In this document: positions 1 through 11,600 of the stretch, piece after piece | Layout of the letters: the number at the start of each line of letters is the position of its first letter | How positions within the stretch are numbered: position 1 is the first letter of the stretch | From: Antedon mediterranea | Lineage: Eukaryota; Echinodermata; Crinoidea; Comatulida; Antedonidae | DNA: 64,000 nucleotides | Direction: 5' to 3' | NCBI RefSeq assembly: GCF_964355755.1 | Contig: NC_092678.1 | Location: 643,922 to 707,921, forward strand | The notes under the pieces: generated by a model | Told to the model about the DNA's origin: nothing | Databases searched by the model: none | What the model saw: the letters and a program-made list of their open reading frames with translations, nothing else | Program-made: the position numbers and the translations under genes

Positions 1-130
1 AAGCTTACCAACAATCTGTGTTCAAGCCATTGGGTTGTCAAAGGCCTCTGTCAAAAAGCTTACCAACAATCTGTGTTCAAGCCATTGGGTTGTCAAAGGC
101 CTCTGTCAAAAAGCTTACCAACCGTACTGG
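1..130. repeat. 56-bp tandem repeat at the left edge, part of a dispersed family
   Basis: AAGCTTACCAACAATCTGTG to GGCCTCTGTCAAA occurs twice with a third partial copy. The core GGGTTGTCAAAGGC and CTTACCAACCGTACTGG recur at 48408-48475, and in reverse orientation at 41308-41395. Confidence 0.7.
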
Positions 131-196
131 TGGATACGAGTATTTTTGCCAACTATTTATGTTTAACAGTTCTGTTGGTGGATTTGTTTTTCTTAC

Positions 197-3100
197 CTGA
201 TTCTTGTCACCAACTGATCAAGATCATCTATAACCTCCATCACCCATCTGTAAAAGAAAAAACAAACAATTTATGTATCAACTTTAAAGCCATGGATAAA
301 TGTGTATTTTCGATAAATAAAAAAATTAATTAAGAGACGTTTAATATATCATTTTAAAATCATGGAACCATTTTCAAGAACAAATGAGTAAAATTAGCAA
401 AATAAAAGTACCAAAGGATGATGGGAAATACAAAGCACCAAAGGGTGATGGGAAATATAAAGTACCAAAGGGTGATGGGAAATATAAAGTACCAAAGGGT
501 GATGGGAAATATAAAGTACCAAAGGGTGATGGGAAATATAAAGTACCAAAGGGTGATGGGAAATATAAAGTACCAAAGGGTGATGGGAAATATAAAGTAC
601 CAAAGGGTGATGGGAAATATAAAGTACCAAAGGGTGATGGGAAATACTATAAACAATTAGTAACAAAGACTGAAAATCCTAAAAAGATAGGCTTCTTCTC
701 TCGTTAATTATCAAACAATTTTGCTTTCATGGAGTCAATCAAAGCAAAATTGATCTTTATTGTTATTAAATTTTATTTTAAAGATGATAAAAAAAATAAT
801 GAAGAATTCATGTTGGTAATTATACCCTTGTTTATGTCTTTTGACAAGTGCCTCTTTATTGACCTCAGCAATGACTCCAATACAGCCACTTATAACAGCA
901 GCTTTAGCTTGAGCTCCACTCATACCACCAAGACCAGATGTTAGCAGCACACGCCCACTTAAGTCACCTGACTTGAAACAACGCCGACCCGCATTTAGAA
1001 CAGTTATCTGAAAATTGCAACAGGTTGTTTATAACAATACAATTTAATTATGAGGATCAATCATAAAAATTATTCTTATCTGATATAATTTACATAACAT
1101 TATGTATTCGTCATCGAACATGAATATCATACATAAAATTGATTGTCAGAAAAACCTATTATTGAATGAATGACTTACTGTAGTTCCGTGTACAATTCCT
1201 TGTGGGCCTATGTAACAGTAGCTGCCAGCTGTCATCTGTCCATACCTGAAACCAATAAAGTACAGTATATTCATTATAGGCCACCACAAACTCAAATAGC
1301 ACGCCCTCTGCATTAAGTATTTTTTTACAGTAATGGTCATTCATTCATGACAATAATGATGATGATAACGATGATGATAAATGATGATGATAAATAATTA
1401 TGATGATAATGACGATGATGATGAAGATTATGAATTCATGATGATGATGATGATGAATTCATGATGATGATGATGAATTCATGATGATGAATTCATGATG
1501 ATGAATTCATGATGATGATGACAATGATGATGACAATGATGAGGAAGATGATGATGAAGATATGATAATAATGATGATGACAATACTTACATTGTCACTC
1601 CAAGTGCGAAAAGTCTGTTGTACATTTCCCTACTTGAATAATTTGGAATCACCTTGAACAAATTAGACATAATATCCAAAAGTTAGTGTTTTCATTTTAG
1701 CTGATAAGAGGGAAGAGTGATCAGAATGTGTCTCGGCATGATGTCAATAATCGTAGTACTATGCTTGTTGGTTGTCGCAAATTGAAAGCTCCCTCTAGTC
1801 TACTTTTACATAAATCTCACCATGCCATTTGTAATAACCAAACCTGGTGCCTCAGCATGGCTTGGAAACAAGCCCTGTGAATGGCCAGAGTTCATATCAA
1901 GTGATTACATAATACTCACCATTCCATTTGTGATAACCAAACGTGGTGCCTCAGCATGGCTTGGAAACAAGCCCTGTGGATGGCCAGAGTTCATTACAAG
2001 TGTTTACATAATACTCACCATTCCATTAGTGATAACCAAACGTGGTGCGTCAGCATGGCTTGGAAACAAGCCCTGTGGATGGCCAGAGTTCATATCAAGT
2101 GATTACATAATACTCACCATTCCATTTGTGATGACCAAACGTGGTGCCTCAGCATGGCTTGGAAACAAGCCCTGTGGATGGCCAGAGTTCATTACAAGTG
2201 TTTACATAATACTCACCATTCCATTAGTGATAACCAAACGTGGTGCGTCAGCATGGCTTGGAAACAAGCCCTGTGGATGGCCAGAGTTCATATCAAGTGA
2301 TTACATAATACTCACCATTCCATTTGTGATGACCAAACGTGGTGCCTCAGCATGGCTTGGAAACAAGCCCTGTGGATGGCCAGAGTTCATATCAAGTGAT
2401 TACATAATACTCACCATTCCATTTGTGATGACCAAACGTGGTGCCTCAGCATGGCTTGGAAACAAGCCCTGTGGATGGCCAGAGTTCATTACAAGTGTTT
2501 ACATAATACTCACCATTCCATTAGTGATAACCAAACGTGGTGCGTCAGCATGGCTTGGAAACAAGCCCTGTGGATGGCCAGAGTTCATATCAAGTGATTA
2601 CATAATACTCACCATTCCATTTGTGATGACCAAACGTGGTGCCTCAGCATGGCTTGGAAACAAGCCCTGTGGATGGCCAGAGTTCATATCAAGTGATTAC
2701 ATAATACTCACCATTCCATTTGTGATGACCAAACGTGGTGCCTCAGCATGGCTTGGAAACAAGCCCTGTGAATGGCCAGAGTTCATATCAAGTGATTACA
2801 TAATACTCACCATTCCATTTGTGATAACCAAACGTGGTGCCTCAGCATGGCTTGGAAACAAGCCCTGTGGATGGCCAGAGTTCATTACAAGTGATTACAT
2901 AATACTCACCATTCCATTTGTGATAACCAAACGTGGTGCCTCAGCATGGCTTGGAAACAAGCCCTGTGGATGGCCAGAGTTCATTACAAGTGTTTGCTCC
3001 TCTGTCATCTCTGATAAATAGTTCATCACAATCCAAAACTACAGAAAAGAAAACTGTAAAGGTTACAAACATATTATCAGCATTATTTAATCAACATTCT

Positions 3101-5342
3101 CCGACATCCTCGCTGTAATCATAATATTTTTTAAAGGTTTTGATGGTGAATAAACACTAATAAAGTAAGGTTTGCGGTACATACATCATGTGATACATCA
3201 TGTGATTCCCAAAATACGTCATGTGATTCCCAAATAGAAATAAACTATAAAGTTGAACATTTCATCAGTTATTAGACTGCACTATTTTTTATTCGACTAG
3301 ACTTTACCTTAAAAAATTACTTTAGAAAATATCAAAAGATATTCTCAACAATATTTTATTTCCATTTGAAAGCACATGGTGTACAGCAAACACACCTTTA
3401 CTATTCATAATGTACAGATTATAATCAATTTATTAGTAGTGTAGATTACCTGAGCCCAGTTAGAGAACACCTGACCGTTGCCGCCATATGTAACTAACTC
3501 TTCTGGAAACTGAAATATTAGAAAAATACTTAATTGTTAAAGTAATCAAGGGCTTTTAGAAAAATCAGTAAATAGAGAAACGTCATCATTTTTATTTAAT
3601 TTCATTATTTATTAGTCTATTGCAATATACATACAAAAGAAAACTGAAATTGGGTCAACCAGGGTCAACCTAACTTAACTTAATCACTGTAGCTGAGCCG
3701 GTTGACCTAACCCCAAAGTCAGTTTACACATAAGAGACACAGAACACAGTTAAAGCTAATCAACTCCATCCTATCGACGGACGTTTGCACAGAATAAAGA
3801 ATCAAATCAATTGACTAATGCTCTACAGGTATCAACGATTACATGCGATACTATCTTAACAGATGCTGCTTTGTACCTACCTGTGCAACTGTATGGTCTA
3901 GGTTGTTCATTATCATCAGCATAATAGCAGCAGCCTTCATTGTCTTGCAGGGGTAGTCATCAATTGGATAAGCTCTGTAAATTACAAACACAAACACACA
4001 TGAAATTCAGTTTTACTGTGAATATGATTAATAAATATGCAATATATGAATGATGAAAAGAATTTTGTTTTAATTTTATTTATTTATCCAACACTGAAGG
4101 ATAGAAGAAATGGTTTAATTCAGCATGCAAGCAATTTTCAATCAACTTTAATGCAATTTAGTTTTACTATAAAGATGATTAATAAATAAACAATAAATAA
4201 ATTTTGTTTAAATTTAATTTATTGAAGAATAGAATGAACAGTTTAATATAGCATGCAAAGAATTTTCAACTTTATAATTTAATAACTCCACCCCACCTCC
4301 ATTTAATAACTCCACCCCACCTCCATTTTTAAAAACCCATCACTGTCCAACAAGGAAGGTCCTCTTTGACTAATTGACTAATAAAAAACTGTCAATGATA
4401 TGGTGTGTATTTACACTTACCTCATTTTAATATCTGGTATAAAGCGGTACATATAAATATGACCATGAGCTATGAATTCCTGAGCGAATTCTGGTGCCAA
4501 CTCCTCGTGTAGTGAAGATGGAAAATACCGTAGAGCATTCTCAAGGGCTGTCTGCCAATGTTTAAAGAAAAAAAAGACTTCAAATAGAATACTAAACAAA
4601 TAACAACATAAAATATTTGTTTATTGCTTTCTTTCTAAACCTGTGTGGAGTAGGCCTAGGCTTCAATCATTTGTCGTATTCGAGAGTGGACCGTTGAGTA
4701 GTTTTTCCGTTGAGTACTTCTTTAACGGAGTATTTTGGGCGTTGAGATTGTTCTTAACGAAAAAGCTTTCGTTGTCAACGTTCTATTCGAATGACTTTCT
4801 GTTGAGCACAAATTTACAATTCGAATACAAAAAGTACTCAACGAATCTTTACGTTGACAACGAAAGTTCCCAATCGAATACGACAATTGTATCGTATCTT
4901 ATTATATATGAATTCATTTATATGACAAAGATTTCTGTTTAAAAAAAAAAATTAACAAGTTTAATGTTTGTAAATATTTGTGCAAAATGAATAAAGTTGT
5001 TGATCACCGACAGTGAGCAAACCGACCATACGCACGTTTCATCATTCTTTAGCCGTGAGGAAAGCAGGCCTAGCCGCTAGCCTCCCCACATGGCAGCCAA
5101 CACATGTCAACAAGACAGACCTAGCTAGGACTAGCCTTACCGTTTACCCACTATATGGCAGCCAACACGACAGACCCTAGCTAGGCCTAGCTGTGAGGTC
5201 TTGAAACCCCTACCTTTTGTTCGGTTGCATTAAGTCCATGTGCCCTGGTAGGTGCGTGTCCTATTAAGGGATCTCTTCCACGATATACAGGGAGAGGGGA
5301 AAAAGGTAAACCCTTACAAATATTCGTCAAAGTCGCCGACAT
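197..5342 (-). CDS. UROC1: Urocanate hydratase (urocanase), 5' part, cut by left edge
   Basis: Cytosolic enzyme of histidine breakdown; hydrates urocanate to 4-imidazolone-5-propionate using tightly bound NAD+. Coding exons in transcript order: 5214-5342, 4421-4551, 3881-3974, 3450-3509, 2910-3038, 1591-1652, 1179-1245, 826-1007, 197-247. All have GT-AG borders and join in frame (905 nt, about 302 residues). The family is about 670 residues, so the C-terminal half lies left of the window. Recognised from ENALRYFP, YGGNGQVFSNWAQ, SGHPQGLFPSHAEAPR, TNGMVIPNYSS, MTAGSYCYIGPQGIVHGTT and the nucleotide-binding SGLGGMSGAQAKAA (near residues 248-260). The start ATG at 5342 gives MSATLTN and needs no upstream exon. 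Divergent neighbour of HAL. Odd feature: the donor end of exon 5 is expanded into a 12-copy array within the following intron. Confidence 0.95.
408..648. repeat. 27-bp minisatellite, 9 copies
   Basis: The unit is GTACCAAAGGGTGATGGGAA plus ATATAAA. Lies in the UROC1 intron between exons 826-1007 and 197-247. The unit length is a multiple of 3, so frames stay open on both strands (VPKGDGKYK on plus); no sign of a gene. Confidence 0.9.
1345..1575. repeat. Imperfect GAT/ATG trinucleotide repeat
   Basis: GATGATGAT and GAATTCATGATGATG runs in a UROC1 intron, ending shortly before exon 1591-1652. Confidence 0.85.
1821..2990 (-). repeat. 99-bp tandem array made of UROC1 exon 5 3' end plus its donor, 12 copies
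   Basis: Exon-like segments start (low coordinate) at 1821, 1920, 2019, 2118, 2217, 2316, 2415, 2514, 2613, 2712, 2811 and 2910, an exact 99-bp period. On the minus strand each unit reads: exon segment from about CACTTG[TA]ATGAACTCTGG to GGAATG, then the donor GTGAGTATTATG and a few intron bases. The repeat junctions preserve the exon sequence AACACTTGTAATGAAC in some copies, which shows that the unit came from the exon. Coding differences are few: GAG/GAC (Glu/Asp) and one CGT-to-GGT (Arg to Gly) in the copy at 1821. A long plus-strand open frame through the array exists only because 99 is a multiple of 3. Confidence 0.9.
2910..3038 (-). CDS. UROC1: UROC1 exon 5, genuine copy at the head of the exon-boundary array
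   Basis: A 129-nt, phase 0-0 exon of 43 codons. It begins after TTTCTGTAG with FWIVMNYLSEMTEEQ, continues through SGHPQGLFPS, and ends ...TNGM at the donor ATG|GTGAGTATT. Only this copy has the full 5' half, so it is the real exon. Its last roughly 85 nt plus the donor recur 11 more times downstream. All copies carry the same donor, so the donor actually used cannot be decided from sequence alone. The proximal donor at 2909 is the only one that avoids the in-frame stop in the retained unit (GTG AGT ATT ATG TAA). Confidence 0.9.
4671..4886. mobile_element. Small inverted-repeat element in UROC1 intron 1
   Basis: TTGTCGTATTCGA (4671-4683) faces TCGAATACGACAA (4874-4886), and internal CGTTGAGTA motifs are also mirrored. 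About 216 bp, MITE-like. Confidence 0.6.
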
Positions 5343-5621
5343 TTTATCTGTTTTAATTTTGCACACGTCGCACGGCGGTTATTGTTTTGATTTTGGCAGA
5401 AGACCAAACTTTTGGCCTTCAATGAACAAGCGATTGGCCAATCAAATTCACCACATCATAGACACACCTTCAAGCACGTGTTCAATATACGTCATTAAAA
5501 TGCGTAAAACAAAAACAAAACACAAACGAATAGGCCTCTAAAACTGGTTATCACCGGATGAAAACAGAAGAGGTGTTTGTGGTTGCAGATAAAAGCACAC
5601 GAGAAAATATTGCCAAGAAAT
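5343..5621. promoter_or_regulatory. Shared bidirectional promoter between UROC1 and HAL
   Basis: This 279-bp gap separates the two start codons. It contains the palindrome GATTGGCCAATC at 5432-5443, a CCAAT box readable from either strand (NF-Y-type). It also has a perfect E-box CACGTG at 5475-5480 and a CRE-like half site TACGTCA at 5488-5494. No convincing TATA box was seen. The sites cluster near the midpoint (about 5482). The sites are seen; their use as a two-way promoter is inferred from gene orientation. Confidence 0.7.
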
Positions 5622-8600
5622 ATGAAAATTAATGTAAGAATTCGTGACGAATGGTTGTTAATTCCATGTCGAAATAACAACAGAAATAAAGGTAATACAG
5701 TGGAATGGTTGTGTGAAGAATCTATGCGACGATACAGCGAACAGTGCGCTTACGCGGCGGCTGATGGAGGAGGAGATCGCGTGGTTGAAATCAGGAAAAC
5801 ACAAGGAGGAAGCCTCCTGTACCCGTACGACTCGATCGAAGATGTTTTAGATGAAAATGACTTTGTTTATGCTGGTAAATAGCCAACTTATTATATTCAT
5901 ATTTTCACATATTTCATAAATTAAATCATGTTTAACATAGTTGAATTTGGTTTATCTTTGGGTTTTTTATATATATATCATAGTTTTTTTTTTCTTTTGG
6001 TTCAAAAGTAATATAATAACGTAATACTGATAATGTTTACATCTTAAAAATACAAAATAATATTTTCCTAAATATCCCTACCATGCCTAGATAGGTATGA
6101 AACCTGTATATATTTCCTGTTGTGTATTATTATATATTTATAATAAGTACCAAGGTCTTAGTTCCATATGGCATTGATCTTATAATGCATGTTGATCCTC
6201 CGACTGCAACAGAATTCATCGTTGATAATCTAGGCCTATGCCTTTATTGTCAATGTTTAATACCAATTTTTTTACTATAGATTGTTAAATCAGTAAAATA
6301 GCAAAAAACAATTACTTTACAATGTAAACTGTAATGCGTTTGTCATGAATGTATACATATAGTTCTATCTGCTTAAACCTAAGAATCAGAGCAAGGCATT
6401 GGAATACACCTTGACTTTTCAACGCCATTGATTACCATACGCCTTGTGTTAGATAACAAACCTAACACTGTGAGTCTGAACATACCCTTAGAGGTATGAA
6501 ACCTATATGTATTTCCTGTTGTGTATTTTTTTGTATAACTTCTAGTTCCATAATGCGTTGATCTTAATGCACCTTGATCTTCCACCTGCCACACAATTCA
6601 ATGTTGATAATCCACAACCACTTTACTACATAATTAAAAGTTTAATTATTTGACCTTTTTTGTATAGTGCTCGAGAGTGACCTTAAGAAAAAAGATGTTA
6701 TTATGAACCAAAATGGGATGAATGGGTAAGACATTCAATTCCAAAATGTAATATTTTTAAAATCATTACAATTTTAATATTGTTTGTTTACATTTTTTGT
6801 TACTAAACTATTTAAGACACCTACAGTACAACCTTATACATTTTGACACAAACAAAATGTGATGTAATGTTATCAATTTTTATTATAATATTAAAAATTA
6901 ATAACAAGAATACCATGAGATTTATTTTCTTCCTTTCTGTCTTCAGAGTTTCTTACCCAACAACCAATTGTCCAGAAGCAAAAGAAGTAGGTTATATTTT
7001 GTGTTTGATCTACTTTTACTTTTTTTTATATAATTGAAAATATGTTCATGGTAAATGGCTAAAATAAATATTACTGTGGAGTAATCAGGAGTAATTAATG
7101 AAACTGGTTGAAGGTTCCATCCAAAAGTAAATAAAAGATTTTTATTCTTAACCAAATTTTGCCTGGTCACACTTGGACCATAGGTCCATGCTTGGACAAT
7201 GGTCTCTCTTGTGCATTTAACAAGTGATAAGTACACTTGATTAAATAAAGCATCATATGAGGTGGTACCTCCCTTAAAAAAACATTGTAAAACAATTTGC
7301 TACTTTAAAACATAAATATTTTTTGTGGATTTCAAGTTTTATTTTTTTTTAGTTTTAAGTTAGAATCTAGATAAAAATAGGTTTGTTTTGTGATACTGAA
7401 TCTGCCTTAAATGACCATTAATCAAATTCAATATTGATTTTTAGTTTAATACCACACAGTAGGCCTATATTGATTAAAACCATAGGCCTCAGGCATTCAG
7501 CAGTGTACTATCTCATGTCATTGGTAATCGTATTATATTGATTGTTGGCAAAATCAATAACATACACGTAAAGTGTGAACACTGTTTGTAGTAGGCCTAA
7601 ATCTTTATTTAATAAAAAAATATTATAATCAGTTGTTTTTCTTTATGTTTTTGAGTAAAAACCTTACCTATTTATCAAGTAAAATGTTCCTAAAAAGTAT
7701 CAATAAAGGTACGTATTTTTATTTATAGTACATTGGGTTGGACGGCAACTCTTTGATGCCAGCCGATCTTATTCGACTTGGAAAAGGAGAACTTAAAATT
7801 AAGGTACAATTAAGTCTTTTTTATGAATGTTTACATAAAATTTATAGTATAAAATAATGAGGATAGTAAATATCAGTGTCTTTCACATTTATATTAATAA
7901 CTGTTAATTAAATTTATTTTAATTTTAAGCGTTCTTTCTTTGTGCCTACTCTAAGTAATTTGAGAGTTTGAGAGATAATTTGCAAGAGTTGTCTTTCCAC
8001 GAGAAGACTTAATGTAGGTCGCTCTTCCAATATTTATTTTTTTATTAATATATGATTTTTTATCTTTCAAACTATTTCTTTTTATTTTAAGTTAACTAAG
8101 AAATCAGAAATAGCAGTTGAAAATGCACGAGAGCTTCTCAACACCATTGTAAAGGAAAACAAAGGTAATTTGCTTTAATAAAAAACAAATCAATTTTTTA
8201 ATTTCACTTTTAAAATAATGTTTACAACGACTGGTTATAATATTAAATTAACTTTTTGTAATTGTTCTTGTAGTTGCTTATGGCGTTACAACAGGTTTTG
8301 GCAAATTCGCAAGAGTTGTCATTCCACGAGAAGATTTAATGTAGGTCGCTCTTCCCATTATATTTTTTTAATAGAAAAATTAAATTTATTAATACCTTGT
8401 TTGAAATAATAAAAACAATTTAAAATTATTATTTATTTTGTCAGTGAATTGCAGTTGAATTTGATACGATCACATGCCGCTGGCGTTGGCCAACCGCTTC
8501 CACCTAAACATGTGCGTAAGTTGATGGCGTTAAGAATCAACGTTCTTGCGAAAGGTCACAGTGGTATTTCGTTACCGGTATTGCAACAGATTATACAAGC

Positions 8601-11600
8601 TTTTAATGGTAAGTCTTTTTTTCTTATTTTAATCTTATGACTCAGAATTTCACATTTATCGAACTTTCTTTTTGTATTCAAATTGTGATTATTTTTCATT
8701 TTAATGTGGACCTATACAATTTCTTAAATCTTGACACTTTTCCAGCAAACTGCTTGCCATGGGTACCAGAGAAAGGAACCGTAGGGGCCAGCGGTGACTT
8801 GGCACCCCTTGCTCACCTTGCCCTTGGTATGTTAGGTGAGGGCAAAATGTGGAGTCCAAAAAGTGGTTGGGCAGATGCCAAAAGTGTGAGTATTTCAAAT
8901 AAAGTACGATTTCCTATTATTATATTCCATCCCAACAGGGAGTTGTAACTCTCTGTTCCCAGGATATCTCACTGGATATCTTAGACTTTATAGTAAATCT
9001 TTCAAAATTCTTCCTATTTTTTCCATATTCTTTATGTTATAATTAAACTGTTTACAAATGCCTACAGAGTTTGGCCAAATTCAATGACTACTTTGATTGT
9101 TGTATGAAGGTTAAGACTCAAGTAAATATGTATGATAGATTAAATTTAATAACCTCCTACCACCTAATAACTACTTAATTATAAATGCAACCAAGTATAA
9201 AAGAGCCTTCAAAAGTAACCATTTGATTGGTCAGTTTTACAAAAGGATCAAAACCAGATTCTGATTAGCATGCCAACAGAAGTGGAGGGTAAAGGATTTA
9301 TAATCTTTTTAACCTTTTATTAAACTGACCATGGTCTAACGATCTCATACTAAAACACCCTCTTATTCGCACCTTTCTTTTATGTAAATAATAATACTGT
9401 TTTCAAAACAAATTTCTGTTAATTCCTTTAATGGACAAATAAAGCCATTACTTCTATTATTAATACTTATTGTTCCTTTAATACGGCTCTTGTGGCTTGT
9501 CAGCTTTACATTGATTGTTTGTTTTTTAGGTGTTAGAAGCACATGGTCTAAAACCAGTGACGTTAGGAGCAAAAGAGGTACGTCAGTTTGTCACTTATCT
9601 GACAAACTTTAGCAGTGACTGCTTTTTGATGTTTAAATCAAATTAATTCATAAGCAATTATTATTGATTATTAATTTAATAGCAAAGATCCAAGGCAGTT
9701 GATTCAGATAGTTTAAAATCTTTTTAATGTGTATGGGTGCAATACTTTTTATAATAAACATATACAAATGCTTATAGCTATTATTATCTTGTTTAGGGTA
9801 TTGCATTAATCAATGGAACACAGTTAATCACATCTATTGGTTGTGAAGGTAGGCAAAAATCATTCTCTTCATGCAATTTGGAAAATATTATGCATTTGTG
9901 AAAAGTTCCTTTGCAATTTTGTATCCAATGCGCCTAACTTAGTACTGTTAAAGTCTTCGAATCAAATGATATAGTAAATTTTACAATTTTGTTTATGTAA
10001 AGACAGAAAATTTCGATTAAATTGTAAAATGTTTTCTTCCTACTTTAGCCCTTGAAAGAGCAACATCTGTTGCTAGGCAGGCGGATATTGTGGCTGCTCT
10101 GTCACTTGAAGTCCTCAAAGGGACGACTGCTGCTTTTGATAGTGGTAAATTATTTAATATTTATTATGTAGGATAGAGATAAAATAACCAACCAAAACAT
10201 TTAAAAACAGAAAATGATACTTATTTTAAACAACTTTACTTTCCCAACAAATTTTTCTGGATGATTAAATGAATTATTGTACTGTCCTGTACAAATCATG
10301 ATAATCTCTTCTTTCATTTTTTATAAATCTTCTTGAATTAGTCATCACACAAATGGTTAATGTAATTATTATCATCCTCTAAGTTTACCAGGGTCCCTTC
10401 CAAGTTTTACCAGGGTCCCTTCCAAGTTTTACCAGGGTCCCTTCCAAGTTTTACCAGGGTCCCTTCCAAGTTTTACCAGGGTCCCTTCCAAGTTTTACCA
10501 GGGTCCCTTCCAAGTTTTACCAGGGTACCTTCCAAGTTTTACCAGGGTCCCTTCCAAGTTTTACCATAGCCACTTTCAATACGACTGGGCCCATTTCTTA
10601 ACTTCGGTGATATTATTAAAGATCCATGTTTAAACATAAAACATAATTTATACATTTACCTTTTTAATTACTTTATGTTAAATTCTACTATTTGCATTCA
10701 CAAAATGAATTTTAAAATATTGTTGTCTTTTAGATGTTCACAGGGTCAGACCACACAAAGGTCAAGGCATGGTTGCCCAGCGACTGCGTTCCTTGCTTCA
10801 TTCAGATTTGTTCCCATCAGGCATTGCAGAAAGTCATCGCTTTTGTGATCGAGTTCAAGATGCCTATACCCTAAGATGTTGTCCACAAGTAAATATAATT
10901 TGTTTGAAATATTTTTTCCCCTCAAATTTGAGTAACCAATGTGAAAGAGTTAACTTTAATTTGGATAAATATTACAGAATCTATTGGAAGGCTTCCAAAA
11001 TACTCCTTTTAAAGTATTACTACGATCTATTTTTATTTATTCTTTCTTTTCACTTGATGACGCAGAGAGAGATTAAAGTCTATCCTTAAATCCTTATCCT
11101 AAGTCATTAACTTTATCCCTGATTCACTTTCATTACATTTTTGTGTAGGTGCATGGCATTGTACATGACACGATTGATTTTGTAAGAGGCATCATTACAA
11201 CAGAGATGAATAGTGCAACGGACAATCCTGTATCCTTCATTATTCATTAACAAATATTAAACTATTTAAAATAAAGCTTCACATGGCAAAAAACACAATA
11301 AAAACAGAAAAGTGCCAATTAGTGAATATCAACCTAGTCAGCTCCTACTCAACTAGTTAATGTAGCAGTATTATAATTTAAAAGTGTAAATAACATTTCT
11401 ACTTAGTCCGGGACATACCCAAAGTTGTATGACTAGATTCCTCTATAACTTCCTATCTGCCATTGTGACAGCTAGTTCTTCTCTCAGCATACCAGTATTA
11501 GTCTCTAGTACAGCAATATGCGAGTGCTGGTCTTCCTTGTTTTGCAAGCCCAAGTACTTAGTAAAGAGGGTTAAAAACGTTCAACTTCCTTCACGAAATA

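Noticed and set aside
384-707. 107-residue frame with VPKGDGKYK repeats
   Set aside because: The 27-bp unit keeps frames open on both strands. It lies within a UROC1 intron and has no signal peptide or homologous protein that I recognise.
1821-1874. First reading of the UROC1 unit as a full 54-nt exon after CATCCACAG
   Set aside because: The upstream copy shows that the coding sequence continues through SGHPQ into FWIVMNYLSEMTEEQ, so CATCCACAG is inside the exon; it remains only a possible cryptic acceptor.
1822-3021. 399-residue plus-strand open frame with 33-residue repeats
   Set aside because: It is antisense to the UROC1 exon-5 array; it stays open only because the unit is 99 bp. The minus strand encodes conserved urocanase sequence with splice sites.
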